Positions 1 to 8,114 are shown, numbered from the stretch's first letter. The stretch: DNA of 64,000 nucleotides from NAT127 sp041655035 (GCA_041655035.1 JBAZCN010000003.1:8617-72616), one strand, 5' to 3'. Translations and numbers: made by a program. The notes: generated by a model from the letters alone, not told the origin.

Positions 1-38
1 AGGTTGCCAACCAGTATCACCTTGTTGACTGAAGCCAT
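1..38 (-). CDS. ssb: single-stranded DNA-binding protein, 5' end only
   Basis: Only the first 12 codons are inside the window. They read MASVNKVILVGN, the canonical N-terminus of bacterial and phage SSB, which coats single-stranded DNA during replication and recombination. A purine-rich AAGAAGGA sequence precedes the ATG. The gene is the last visible one of the leftward early operon that also carries ERF, an exonuclease and rdgC, so a role in phage recombination and replication fits. The rest of the OB fold lies outside the window. Confidence 0.75.
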   Translation of the reverse strand, partial: MASVNKVILVGN

Positions 39-66
39 ATTGATTCCTTCTTGTGTTGGTGGCCCG

Positions 67-300
67 TCAGTGCGCGCGCTGGCGGCGCACGACCTCGGCG
101 GCCAGTTGCCTTGCGGCCCCGTCAATCGGTAGCCGCCCTGTGTCCATCATTCCGTTGCGCCAGCCGTGCCAGTAGGACTTGCTCTTGTCGCTGCCAGGCT
201 CGGGTGCGCCGCCAAGGCCCGCCCGGTATCCTGCAACGCACTCGTCGTCATCCAGAAACGCCAGCTCTGCGGCGGTGGAAAGCGGGCTGTATTCACTCAT
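67..300 (-). CDS. ribosome modulation factor-like small phage protein
   Basis: 77 aa from the ATG at 300. The reading frame is open further upstream, but this ATG overlaps the stop of the previous gene by 8 bp (ATGAGTGA), the coupling used repeatedly here. The centre (GYRAGLGGAPEP ... YWHGWRNG) resembles the Rmf-like family common in phages of Gram-negative bacteria. Host Rmf dimerises ribosomes in stationary phase; for the phage versions no role is established, so function is inference only. Confidence 0.55.
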   Translation of the reverse strand: MSEYSPLSTAAELAFLDDDECVAGYRAGLGGAPEPGSDKSKSYWHGWRNGMMDTGRLPIDGAARQLAAEVVRRQRAH

Positions 301-598
301 TTGCTCTTTCCTCTGCCTGTACCGGCCAGCGTCCGCCCAGGCGTGTGATGAGCTGCCGGACGCCGCGCCGCCGCTCTTTGCTGCCGCGAACAATCCAAAG
401 CCCCGTTCCGGGCCAAAAATCCACGACCGCGCCCTGGCCGGAAACGATCAAGTGAGATCCTTCGTTCTTCGATTCAAAAGAAATGCCAGCCTCGGTCAGC
501 AGCCTTGATGATGACTCACGATTGCTGCTGCGCCTGCGCTGGCTTTCCTCTTTCATGGCTGGGCGCACGTCGCGCCAGTAATCTCCCATGTCGCCCAT
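293..598 (-). CDS. conserved phage protein, unknown function
   Basis: 101 aa, basic N-terminus (residues about 10-32 rich in Arg, Lys and Ser) followed by a compact segment with HLIVSGQGAVVDFWPGTGLW. This layout recurs in small early-region proteins of Pseudomonas and related phages; I cannot assign a function. It overlaps the downstream Rmf-like gene by 8 bp and lies 21 bp after the gene upstream, so it is part of the leftward operon. Confidence 0.6.
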   Translation of the reverse strand: MGDMGDYWRDVRPAMKEESQRRRSSNRESSSRLLTEAGISFESKNEGSHLIVSGQGAVVDFWPGTGLWIVRGSKERRRGVRQLITRLGGRWPVQAEERANE

Positions 599-619
599 GG
601 TGGCCTCCTGTAAGGTTTG

Positions 620-1189
620 TTATGAATGCGGCTCCCGTGCTGTGGCAAGGTGAGCCAGGGCGCACTTGATGGCCTCCGGCACGAGCCTGGCCGGGTCGGG
701 GCAATCCCTGTCCGGCATGCGGATGAAGCCGAACTCAATGCCGTTGCTGATGAACTGGTCTGCCTGCTGAAGCGCCCTGACGCACTGTGCCAGCGGCCCG
801 GACAGCAGGCGCCGCACTTCCTTCAGCTCATGATTCCTGTACGCTGAATCGACGTAGACCCGGTGGTACTTGCTGGCGCCCACGAAAGCGTCAGCCGCTT
901 CCTTGGTGAGATAGAACTGGCCGGTGTAGCGCCAACTCCATTCGTAGCCGGTGCGTGTCCAGTTCTCCGGCTCCTTGCCGAATCGGGTGTAGTAGCGGTC
1001 AAGGGCGCGGGATTTTTGAGGGTCGGCCAAGTCGCCCTCGCAAAACCAGCCTACATCGGAGGCGTAATCCGGGTCGATTCCCGTCACCAACACGCGCTCC
1101 TGAATGCAATACACGGGGCTGGCGGTGTATGCGTTGTCCTGCTCTTTGAGCTTGGCGGCCAGCGCGTCCAGAAACTCTACGTGACCCAT
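620..1189 (-). CDS. conserved phage protein, unknown function
   Basis: 189 aa. The ATG shares one base with the TAA of the upstream DUF5131 gene (TAATG), which supports the start and suggests coupled translation. The sequence looks globular, with many aromatics in the middle (YEWSWRYTGQFYLTKEAADAF) and no membrane segment or signal peptide. I do not recognise a domain. Being in the recombination operon is the only hint to its role. Confidence 0.6.
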   Translation of the reverse strand: MGHVEFLDALAAKLKEQDNAYTASPVYCIQERVLVTGIDPDYASDVGWFCEGDLADPQKSRALDRYYTRFGKEPENWTRTGYEWSWRYTGQFYLTKEAADAFVGASKYHRVYVDSAYRNHELKEVRRLLSGPLAQCVRALQQADQFISNGIEFGFIRMPDRDCPDPARLVPEAIKCALAHLATAREPHS

Positions 1190-2115
1190 TACGATGCCTC
1201 CGGGAATCCGTTGTGTTCAATGCCGTTGAGCAGGCGACCGGCGGCGGACTTCCCGGCCCGCCCCATGATCGTGCCGTCTGGAAATGTGTGCTTCTTTCCG
1301 TTGACGGGTACACCCTCCGCGTGGCCCATCATCGGAACCCACTCGCCCCATTGCTTGAACAGGAACGGCACACCTTCAGCCTCGCATTGGTCGCGCAGGC
1401 TTTGCGCCCATTCCGGGTGCATGGGGCGTGAGCCTGGGCCGCTTTCGCCGCCGGTTATCACCCAGTCAATGCGCGGGCGCAGCATGTCGTCCATCGTTCG
1501 GAGCGCGTTTATTCTGGCCGGGGAAGCGCCGTCCTTCGCCGGAACGGGGATGTCGGTGAGCTTCACCGGCCCCAGCAGCGGCTCCATGCTCAAGAAGCGA
1601 ATGGCAGCCGGTAGCGAGAGAAGCTTGGGGATGTCGCGGTCTGCTTCCTGCTGGTTCACTACCGTTATGCCCAGCCAGACATTGCTGGGAAGGCGCGGCT
1701 CATCCAGCAGGTCGAGCCAGAACAGGCGCTGGGCAACTTCCGCCATCATGGCGGCGACGTTGCCGACGCGCTTGGTGACAAGCAGCCAGTCCAGGTGAGG
1801 GGTGCGCTCAATGAGCTGGAACAGGTCGGCCCGCCAGGACGCCGGTACGGCGTTGTCGAATACGTCCGCCAATGAGGCGGAGAAGACGCGGTAGCGGATG
1901 CCCTGGCGCTCGGCGTTGGCGTTCCAGGTCAAGGGCTTGCGCCAGTATGAATCCCTGGTGCGGTGCCGCTCTGCTCCAGAACCCCACTCAACAAGCCCGC
2001 TGCGCTTTGCCCAGCCTTCGGCGTAGCAGTTGTCGCAGCCCGGCCCCACGCGCTGGCAACCATACCAGGGGTTGAAGGTGTGATTTGCCCACTCGATTTT
2101 CGTGTTCTCGGCCAT
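1189..2115 (-). CDS. phage Gp37/Gp68 family protein (DUF5131)
   Basis: 308 aa. The N-terminus (KIEWANHTFNPWYGC, then GPGCDNCYAE) is the signature of the phage Gp37/Gp68 family, DUF5131; the cysteines at about 20, 27 and 30 form a radical-SAM-like cluster motif, and WVITGGESGPGSRP at about 220-235 is also typical. The biochemical role is not established. The frame extends to a TTG at 2121, but the ATG at 2115 with AAGGA 9 bp upstream is a better start, 2 bp after the stop of the previous gene. Confidence 0.8.
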   Translation of the reverse strand: MAENTKIEWANHTFNPWYGCQRVGPGCDNCYAEGWAKRSGLVEWGSGAERHRTRDSYWRKPLTWNANAERQGIRYRVFSASLADVFDNAVPASWRADLFQLIERTPHLDWLLVTKRVGNVAAMMAEVAQRLFWLDLLDEPRLPSNVWLGITVVNQQEADRDIPKLLSLPAAIRFLSMEPLLGPVKLTDIPVPAKDGASPARINALRTMDDMLRPRIDWVITGGESGPGSRPMHPEWAQSLRDQCEAEGVPFLFKQWGEWVPMMGHAEGVPVNGKKHTFPDGTIMGRAGKSAAGRLLNGIEHNGFPEAS

Positions 2116-2117
2116 GG

Positions 2118-2645
2118 TCAATCATCCTTGTTCTTGGCGTCGTGCTCCGCCTTCGCCTGTCGGTAGTGAGCTTCGGAGCAAAAGCCTTGGCCCATCCATA
2201 GATGGTGTGATGGGCGACCGCAGAAGCAGACAGGGAATGGGTCGGCGCGGTTGGCGTCAAACCATGCTTGCGCCTCTTTTCCATACGGCTCATCCTCGTC
2301 AGGGATGTGGCCGGGGCCGAATAGACCGTTTTGAATCCAGACCATGGCCGCATCAGCACCCCGTCCGTGCTGCCACTCAATCCATGCTGCCTGGTTGGCT
2401 ACCACCATGTCGTGGATGATCTTGCCCAGGTCGTTGCCAACGCTCTTGAGTCTGGCTACTTCGTTCTCAAGCGCGTGACTTCGGTCGCGCAGGATCTGCT
2501 GAATCAAGGCATCAACGGCCATTTCGCTGCCGAACTCCACGTAGCCCTGGGCGTTGATTCTGCCGCCGACGTGGGCCACGCGCTGCGCCAGCGTCATGCC
2601 CTTGGTGGGGCTGTCGGCGGCTGGTGTTTTGCTTTCTTCTGTCAT
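2118..2645 (-). CDS. phage protein with C-terminal Cys/His cluster
   Basis: 175 aa, start overlapping the upstream stop as ATGA. The first 100 residues are helical in character (MTLAQRVAHVGGRIN, then LENEVARLKSVGNDLGKIIHDMV). Near the C-terminus a CFCGRPSHH...GFCSEAHYRQ segment looks like a small zinc-binding site. No named family is recognised. It sits between a 64-aa gene and the DUF5131 gene in the leftward operon. Confidence 0.6.
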   Translation of the reverse strand: MTEESKTPAADSPTKGMTLAQRVAHVGGRINAQGYVEFGSEMAVDALIQQILRDRSHALENEVARLKSVGNDLGKIIHDMVVANQAAWIEWQHGRGADAAMVWIQNGLFGPGHIPDEDEPYGKEAQAWFDANRADPFPVCFCGRPSHHLWMGQGFCSEAHYRQAKAEHDAKNKDD

Positions 2646-2836
2646 TTCGACCTCAATTGGTTCATGTGTTCCAGGACATCACGCTCGGCGGACTCGGTGA
2701 CGGGGTGATGCCCCAGCGCGCGCCCGCACTGGCCGTCTTCCAGTGCGGCGATGGTCAATTGCTCCACCAGCTCGGTGTGCTCTTTCTTCCATCGCTCCAG
2801 GGCTTCGTGGGAAAGGTTGATGATGGCCGCTGTCAT
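2642..2836 (-). CDS. small phage protein, unknown function
   Basis: 64 aa, mostly helical and charged (ALERWKKEHTELVEQLTIAAL). Both ends overlap neighbours through ATGA junctions, the strongest evidence that it is a real gene. No domain recognised. Confidence 0.55.
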   Translation of the reverse strand: MTAAIINLSHEALERWKKEHTELVEQLTIAALEDGQCGRALGHHPVTESAERDVLEHMNQLRSK

Positions 2837-3366
2837 GCTTCAGCGCCGGACAGGGCGGCTTGTTGCTTGGCGTCCTGAATTCGGCTCAAGTGCGTCAGGT
2901 AGTAGACGGCGGCTTCCACCTCTTCCGGCATCAATATCTGAGGGTCGCGGTTGCGGGTTTCGTCCAGTAGGCCAATGGAGAAAATCAAGGAGCCATGCTT
3001 CGGGCCGTAGCCGTAGCCATGGTCTGATCGTTGACCGTGCCAGCGGTCGTAGCTCTTCGTGCTGAAGTGCTGTTCCCACAGTTTGCCGCCGCCGTGCAGG
3101 GATAATTCCTTGATGGCATCATGCAGGGCGCTGGCGCGATCCTCCCCGGCGCTGGCGTAGCTGCCATGAACGCGCAACACGGTTTCTGCCAGGGCAATCT
3201 GGTCGCTATCAAGGCCAGAGACAGACTCGTTTATGGACTGCCTGATCTTGGAGATTCGTTCCCGAATGGCGGTGCGGTTGGCGTTGTATTCGTCATCCAG
3301 GCTCTTCAGCGACTGCTGGGCGGCGTGTAGTGCCACATAAGATTCTGTCAGTCTGCTACTCCGCAT
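2833..3366 (-). CDS. conserved phage protein, unknown function
   Basis: 177 aa. The frame is open 12 codons further, but GGAGGTGAACGCC directly before the ATG at 3366 is a very strong ribosome binding site, so I start there. The first 70 residues are predicted coiled-coil-like (HAAQQSLKSLDDEYNANRTAIRERISKIRQ, written here in parts of a longer helix). The second half contains YGPKHGSLIFSIGLLDETR. The gene overlaps the end of rdgC by 11 bp. No function can be assigned. Confidence 0.6.
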   Translation of the reverse strand: MRSSRLTESYVALHAAQQSLKSLDDEYNANRTAIRERISKIRQSINESVSGLDSDQIALAETVLRVHGSYASAGEDRASALHDAIKELSLHGGGKLWEQHFSTKSYDRWHGQRSDHGYGYGPKHGSLIFSIGLLDETRNRDPQILMPEEVEAAVYYLTHLSRIQDAKQQAALSGAEA

Positions 3367-4255
3367 GGCGTTCACCTCCAAGCCCTTCCACCAGGTCATC
3401 AATCAGCCGGGAAAGCTCGCCGCTCATCAGGGTGAAATCGGAATCGAATTGCTCGGTTTCGTCTTCGGCAGGGGCGCGGCCCTCTTGCAGCACGTCCAGC
3501 GGCACAATGCGCTTCAGCTCCATGCCGTCGGTGAGCATGAAAGAAACCTTATCCGCCCAGGTCAGCGCCATGCGGGTGCATTGCTTACCGGCTTCGACGT
3601 GGCGCCGGGCGTCGTCCAGCTCCACGGTTTCGCGGACATATCGCACCGCGCCGCCGCTTTCTGACGTGGAGCGCAGCTCGGTGTCGCTGTCGATGGTGAA
3701 GTTGGCTGGCGGTTCATCGCTGATAAGCCAGTTGGACATGGCTGCCGCCGGTGACACCTCGGTGTAGAGCGGCATGGCGGGGAAGGGGTCAAGCGCCTTG
3801 GCAAGAGCGCCCATTACCTCATCGCTCTTTGCTGCCGTGGCCGTGTCGATCACCAGCCAGCGGTTCTTGATGTCAATCCACACGCGGGTGTCGCGGTACT
3901 GGCTGAATGCCTTGGGAAGCAGCTCATCGGTGATCTGCTCCTTGATTTCCTTCATCTGCCTGCGGCCAGGCCGGTAGCCTTGCTGCTCTTCGACCTCTTT
4001 GGCGCGGGCGGCGGTGAATTGGTTGATGACGGTCGTTGGCAGAATCTTCGACTCCACGCGCAGCGTCAGCAGGTAGTTGCCGTCGATGGCATGCACCAGG
4101 CCGGATTCAGGGCGAGGTGGAACCCAGCCCATTGCCGTCATTTCAGTTGCACCGCCAGGGCGAAACGCCGTTGCCCCCAGAGCATCCTCAAGGGCAGTGG
4201 CGTCCAGGCTCCAGGCGGGTGAAAGCCGGAAGATTCTTAGGTTTTTGAACCACAT
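3356..4255 (-). CDS. rdgC: recombination-associated protein RdgC
   Basis: 299 aa, close to the about 300 aa of bacterial RdgC. The N-terminus MWFKNLRIFRL and the GWVPP and LLPKAF segments are diagnostic of the family. RdgC forms a ring-shaped dimer that binds double-stranded DNA without sequence preference and limits RecA filament formation. AAGGA lies 7 bp before the ATG. Phage copies are known but not common; here it is next to an exonuclease and an annealing protein, suggesting the phage dampens host RecA while using its own RecA-independent annealing. That last step is inference. Confidence 0.9.
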   Translation of the reverse strand: MWFKNLRIFRLSPAWSLDATALEDALGATAFRPGGATEMTAMGWVPPRPESGLVHAIDGNYLLTLRVESKILPTTVINQFTAARAKEVEEQQGYRPGRRQMKEIKEQITDELLPKAFSQYRDTRVWIDIKNRWLVIDTATAAKSDEVMGALAKALDPFPAMPLYTEVSPAAAMSNWLISDEPPANFTIDSDTELRSTSESGGAVRYVRETVELDDARRHVEAGKQCTRMALTWADKVSFMLTDGMELKRIVPLDVLQEGRAPAEDETEQFDSDFTLMSGELSRLIDDLVEGLGGERHAE

Positions 4256-4276
4256 GATGAATTCCTTTTGTTGGGC

Positions 4277-4651
4277 CTATTCGGCGTGGCCCGTGTTGAT
4301 CTGCATAGGGGTGGATTCGACAATGGCGATGATTTCGCTCATGGCTTCGCGTGTGCTGATTCCGCCTTCTGCCTGATGTCTTTGAATGACGGCGGAAATT
4401 TGGGTTAGGGCCGCCTCCGCGCCAACTTCCTGGCTTTTTTCAATCGCCGGAATGGGGCGCAGCTTGGGGAAATCTTTTATGCGACACGCTTCTTCTATCG
4501 CTGCTTTTAAGGAGGCAACAATCGGCCTAGTGTCCTCATCATCCAATGTGATTGATTCGATGCCTCCGCATGACGGGCAAAAACGAATGGCGGGATTTTG
4601 CCCGGCCAGCGCCGGGCTGGCCGGGGGGCTGCCGTGATGCTGGCCGTCCAT
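4277..4651 (-). CDS. small protein with CPSCGG motif, unknown function
   Basis: 124 aa, its ATG sharing one base with the stop of the exonuclease gene (TAATG). A CPSCGG motif at about residues 25-30 suggests a half zinc knuckle; the rest looks helical. It lies between the exonuclease and rdgC, so a minor role in the recombination module is possible but not shown. Confidence 0.55.
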   Translation of the reverse strand: MDGQHHGSPPASPALAGQNPAIRFCPSCGGIESITLDDEDTRPIVASLKAAIEEACRIKDFPKLRPIPAIEKSQEVGAEAALTQISAVIQRHQAEGGISTREAMSEIIAIVESTPMQINTGHAE

Positions 4652-4935
4652 TACGCCGCTACCTCTTCTGGGTGGTATTTCTTGAACGGCAGGCTTTGCA
4701 GGTGCTTGCCGAAGTAGGTGCCGACGGATTCGGCCCCGATGAAGTCGGCATGCGTCTGCGGGTCTACGTCCGGGTAGTGATAGATCGCGCCGTTCCCGCG
4801 TGTGAACGTCACGGCCAGGGTGCGGGTGGCTTCGTCGTAGCCGATAGCCTTGATCTTGTTGGATTCCACCGGCTCCATGGGGATGTGCTGGTAGGTTGCT
4901 GCGTCATCAAAAGCGGCTGCTGGGGTACGTGCCAT
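4651..4935 (-). CDS. possible separate KTSC-domain protein from internal start
   Basis: In frame inside the exonuclease gene, AAAGGAG sits 7 bp before the ATG at 4935 (codon 584). Translation from there would give a 94-aa protein consisting almost only of the KTSC domain, the size of stand-alone KTSC proteins in other phages. Either both products are made or this marks a recent gene fusion in which the stop of the exonuclease gene was lost. The separate product is an inference from the ribosome binding site. Confidence 0.4.
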   Translation of the reverse strand: MARTPAAAFDDAATYQHIPMEPVESNKIKAIGYDEATRTLAVTFTRGNGAIYHYPDVDPQTHADFIGAESVGTYFGKHLQSLPFKKYHPEEVAA

Positions 4936-6684
4936 GTCGTGGCTCCTTTCTTGGGGTTGGTTGATCTGCGCTGCATGGGCGCGCGCAGCAGACGTGAGGC
5001 GCGCGATCAGGGCTTGGCAGATTCGGGGGAAATCGCTCTCGTGATAGAGCTTTGCGGACTTCTCGGTGGCCGCATGCGCAAAGCCAATGTTCGCCAGCCC
5101 GTCAGCGGTCAGCGTGATGGGCGACAGGCGTTCATTGATCTGGCCCAGGCGGAGCGTGGGCGCGGAGTCAGCGGCCTCCGGTGTTGGCTGCTCATCCAGC
5201 AGGCCGCTGAAGGTGCTGGTGCCAACAAAGGCGGGCGACTGGCTCGCTAGGCTGGCCGGGCCGTTGTTTTCAATGACTGTGGCGGCGGGCGATTCGATAG
5301 CTGTATTGGCCTTTGCTTCTGCCGGGAGCTGCTGCGCCTCTTGCTCAAGCTCCTTGCGGATTTGTTCACGCTGCTCTTCAAGTCGGTCGGCTTCGGCCTT
5401 TTCGTGCGCCTCGATGCGGGTGGTGATCGTCAGGGCGAAGTCTTCCAGCGGCTTGGCGATGAGCTGCTGCAAGTCGGCCAGCAGGGCGCGGTGCTGCGAT
5501 GCGTTCTCTTCCACCCAGAGCAGCTTTTCATGGACTTCGGCGGCGATCTTGTCGGCGTCGATTTTGCCGTTTGCCAGGGCGGTGTCGAGCTTGTCCTGCA
5601 TGCTCGTGAACGTGCGCAGCCCTTTGATGGCGGCGGCGAAGTCGGGCGCCCTAACGTCGATGCGGACGCCCTGGATGCCTTTTTGCAGGTCGGCAACGTA
5701 GCTGGTGAATGCCTGCGCTGCGTTGCGCACAATCTCTTCGCGCCTGCGCTTTTTCTCGGCCTCCAGCAAGCGTTCAGCGATCAGGCGGTTGTCGCGCACC
5801 AGCTTCGCCAGCATGTTTTTATGCCGCTTGGCCTCGTCCACGCTCTGGATCTGCGCCAGCATCATGTCTTCGGCGGCGTCGAGCTTTTCCTCGGCCTCCT
5901 TCATGGCCTTGATCTGCCGGTCGAGGTCAACGAAATCCTGGTCGCTCTCCGGCTTGCGAATCAGCTTGTTGTCCAGGAAGTCTTGCAACGCTTGCTCGAA
6001 GACTTTGAAGTTGTCGATCACGTCGATCTGGCCGGACACACGTACCGAAACTGCGGGCAGAGACTGCACCGGCTCGGCCACCAGCACCGGCACGACCTCG
6101 GGCAGCTCGTAGCCTGCCAGGTCGCGGTCAAACTGCGCCCAGCCCGCCTTGATTCGTTCTTGCCAGTCGGGGTCTGGGAAGACCTCCATCCACTCCATCT
6201 TGTCGGGAGTGCCGTCCGACACAACGAAGATCACCCGGCGCGCGCCGGTGATGAGCAGGATTTGCTGGCACTGCGGCATGTGCTCTTCGGGCAGGACGCC
6301 TGTGGCCACCGATTCGGCCAGCGCGGCGTTCCATTGTTTGTGCTCAAAGGCGGTGTCGCCGTCCAGGGTCAGACCGTCGCATGACGCGGACAGGTGGCCG
6401 CCTTCGTCTTCATTCGAGCACGTTACCGGGTACAAGTCGTCACCGGCGATTTCTTCCGCAAGCGGGCGGGCCTTGGCTTCGACCTTGTGGCCGTAGTCCA
6501 GGATGTGCTCCTGCACCCAGTCCGAAAACTCCTTGGGGGTGCCGGTGTGCTTCATGCGCAGCAGCTCGGAGCGGGTCGTTTTTTTCGACAGGCCCAGCAT
6601 GGCGGCGGCTTCGCTGGCGCCGTGGTGTTCCAGCCGGAATGCCTGCCACTCCGGGCTACCCTGGACAAGATTGTGGATCTTCAT
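4651..6684 (-). CDS. YqaJ-type exonuclease with long helical region and C-terminal KTSC domain
   Basis: 677 aa, about three times the size of a simple lambda-Exo/YqaJ nuclease. Residues 1-200 match the YqaJ/lambda Exo fold: QGSPEWQAFRLEHHGASEAAAMLG at the start, then the acidic core SCDGLTLDGDTAFEHKQW with the D...ExK catalytic pattern. Residues about 230-480 are long charged helices, similar in style to DUF1351. Residues about 605-665 form a KTSC domain (VESNKIKAIGYDEATRTLAV). Together with the ERF gene 6 bp upstream it forms a two-component exonuclease/annealase system. A good internal start precedes the KTSC part (see separate entry). Confidence 0.85.
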   Translation of the reverse strand: MKIHNLVQGSPEWQAFRLEHHGASEAAAMLGLSKKTTRSELLRMKHTGTPKEFSDWVQEHILDYGHKVEAKARPLAEEIAGDDLYPVTCSNEDEGGHLSASCDGLTLDGDTAFEHKQWNAALAESVATGVLPEEHMPQCQQILLITGARRVIFVVSDGTPDKMEWMEVFPDPDWQERIKAGWAQFDRDLAGYELPEVVPVLVAEPVQSLPAVSVRVSGQIDVIDNFKVFEQALQDFLDNKLIRKPESDQDFVDLDRQIKAMKEAEEKLDAAEDMMLAQIQSVDEAKRHKNMLAKLVRDNRLIAERLLEAEKKRRREEIVRNAAQAFTSYVADLQKGIQGVRIDVRAPDFAAAIKGLRTFTSMQDKLDTALANGKIDADKIAAEVHEKLLWVEENASQHRALLADLQQLIAKPLEDFALTITTRIEAHEKAEADRLEEQREQIRKELEQEAQQLPAEAKANTAIESPAATVIENNGPASLASQSPAFVGTSTFSGLLDEQPTPEAADSAPTLRLGQINERLSPITLTADGLANIGFAHAATEKSAKLYHESDFPRICQALIARLTSAARAHAAQINQPQERSHDMARTPAAAFDDAATYQHIPMEPVESNKIKAIGYDEATRTLAVTFTRGNGAIYHYPDVDPQTHADFIGAESVGTYFGKHLQSLPFKKYHPEEVAA

Positions 6685-6690
6685 TTGGTG

Positions 6691-7389
6691 TTACTCCGTT
6701 TTTGCCCAGGACGCGATTTCGGCTTTTTGCTCGTCGGTCAGCAGGGTTTTGGTTTCGATCATGGCGATCATGTCGGCCACCGGCTTTCCAGCCGTGACCA
6801 GCCGCTTCCAGCCTTCGGTTTTCTGCGCGAAGGTGTCGGGGGTGCATTCAGGGAGTCCGCCTGGCTCCGTGCGGGTGGCGGGTTTGTTGGAGCGGGCCGC
6901 GTCGTTCGATTTGCCCTTGGTTGGCGCATCCTGAACAGGCGCGCCGTCCTCGTCCAAGTCGTCGTCGGACGTGAGACCCAGGATTGCGCCGTAGGCATAG
7001 CGCCGTAGGTATGTCACGACGGCGCCGAACGCCTTGGGGTCGTGGAAGTCGTTCGCAACTTTCAGGCGTGACGTGACTGTTCCGCCGTCTTTGTGTCCGA
7101 GAATCGTCTCGATGACGGCCTCTGGAACCCGGCCCTCAAGGTCGTTGATGGGTTGGATGACGAACAGCCCGTTGTCCGCCAGCGGCTGCTTGACCGATTC
7201 ACGCATGACAGACAGGTCGGCGTAGCGGAATGAGTACGGCGCGCTGTCACGCGGCCTGATTTGAACCAGACGGTTCTTCTTGATTTCGGGGAAAGCGCCC
7301 TGGGCCACGGCCAGCGCGGCAAACAGGGCATTCCTGCCGGGGTGATCTGCAATCGTGGTGCGATTTTCAATGATCGGGATGGTGCTCAT
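6691..7389 (-). CDS. erf: ERF-family single-strand annealing protein
   Basis: 232 aa. Residues about 20-150 match the ERF superfamily: an ALAVAQGAFPEIKKNR start, YSFRYADLSVMRESVKQPLADNG, then VVTYLRRYAYGAILGL. ERF proteins anneal complementary single strands and drive phage recombination. The frame continues 6 codons upstream, but GAGGA lies 6 bp before the ATG at 7389, so that start is chosen. The acidic, flexible segment after residue 155 is usual for the family. The exonuclease gene follows after 6 bp. Confidence 0.9.
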   Translation of the reverse strand: MSTIPIIENRTTIADHPGRNALFAALAVAQGAFPEIKKNRLVQIRPRDSAPYSFRYADLSVMRESVKQPLADNGLFVIQPINDLEGRVPEAVIETILGHKDGGTVTSRLKVANDFHDPKAFGAVVTYLRRYAYGAILGLTSDDDLDEDGAPVQDAPTKGKSNDAARSNKPATRTEPGGLPECTPDTFAQKTEGWKRLVTAGKPVADMIAMIETKTLLTDEQKAEIASWAKTE

Positions 7390-7399
7390 GGTTGATTCC

Positions 7400-7663
7400 T
7401 CATGCATCGCAGCTTGAGCAGCGCCGACTGCTGCAACCTGCGCAGGGGTGGTTCTCTGCCTCTTTGTTGATCTGCCGTTCCGCTTCGCTGCGGGCGGCGG
7501 CTTCCCAGTAATCGCGCGTCAGCTTTTCCAGCGCCTGGCCCGCTGCTGCCGTGTCACCCTCGCGCAGCAAGTCGGCCAGGCGCGTCACCGCCTGGTCGTC
7601 GGCTTCGCACAGGGCTTCGCATAGGTTCTGCGGGTCGAATGGCGTAAAGCCGGGCGTCTCCAT
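7400..7663 (-). CDS. small Cys-rich-tailed phage protein (3' part of an interrupted frame)
   Basis: 87 aa from the first ATG after an in-frame stop. The tail HPCAGCSSRRCSSC is a likely metal site seen in small phage proteins. The same frame is open for 32 further codons upstream (reading ATWPPYSGHPNDPRADDD...) until the TAA at 7760-7762, and beyond that TAA to an ATG at 7795 that overlaps the previous gene. The visible protein is therefore probably a remnant or a reinitiation product of a 131-aa protein. Confidence 0.5.
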   Translation of the reverse strand: METPGFTPFDPQNLCEALCEADDQAVTRLADLLREGDTAAAGQALEKLTRDYWEAAARSEAERQINKEAENHPCAGCSSRRCSSCDA

Positions 7664-7795
7664 CAGCTCGGCGGCGCGGTCGCCAATGGCGGAGTCGCTG
7701 GGGCCGTCATCGTCGGCCCTGGGGTCGTTGGGGTGGCCGCTGTATGGCGGCCATGTTGCTTAGTCGCCGAAGCCGGGCATGGATGTCAGGTTCAT
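7400..7795 (-). pseudogene. phage gene interrupted by in-frame TAA at codon 12
   Basis: The ATG at 7795 overlaps the stop of the 35-aa gene upstream (ATGA-type junction), as expected for the true start. The frame reads MNLTSMPGFGD, stop, then ATWPPYSGHPNDPRADDD and continues without another stop to 7400. The residues after the stop look like normal protein in the same frame, so the TAA appears to be a nonsense mutation, a suppressed stop or a sequence error. No function is known for the family. Confidence 0.5.
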
Positions 7796-7899
7796 AGCGT
7801 CACCTTTGCCAAGCCCCAGGAACGGCGGCGGCCATAGCCGCACCGGCGGTAGTGCCGGTAGTCGGCAAAGAGCTTCAGCGTCTTGCGGATTCTCTTCAT
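7792..7899 (-). CDS. 35-aa basic phage protein
   Basis: Short frame: MKRIRKTLKLFADYRHYRR, followed by CGYGRRRSWGLAKVTL. Very small proteins with a DYRxxRxxGYxRRxAxxxA pattern are frequent in phages of Gram-negatives. Start overlaps the 66-aa gene and stop overlaps the next ATG, both through 4-bp junctions. Function unknown. Confidence 0.5.
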   Translation of the reverse strand: MKRIRKTLKLFADYRHYRRCGYGRRRSWGLAKVTL

Positions 7900-8096
7900 C
7901 GCGCGGCCCTCACGCTGACTTTGCAGAACCCGAACCGCTCAAAAGCGTCAATCGCCGCGCCGCAGGTGCTGCGGTGCAGGGCGGTGTAGCTATGGCGGTC
8001 GCCGGATGCCGTGGTTACGTTCACCTGGCAGGGGATAAGCCGGGTGGCAGGACGCGCGGCAGGGGATGCCGCACTTTTCAATGTCGTGGCGCCCAT
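7896..8096 (-). CDS. 66-aa conserved phage protein
   Basis: The second half (IPCQVNVTTASGDRHSYTAL ... AAIDAFERFG) has the pattern of small early proteins found in Pseudomonas and related phages. The upstream side carries AAAGGAGCG before the ATG and lies just after the terminator at 8115-8144. ATGA overlap with the 35-aa gene. Function unknown. Confidence 0.6.
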   Translation of the reverse strand: MGATTLKSAASPAARPATRLIPCQVNVTTASGDRHSYTALHRSTCGAAIDAFERFGFCKVSVRAAR

Positions 8097-8114
8097 ATCG
8101 CGCTCCTTTGTCTG

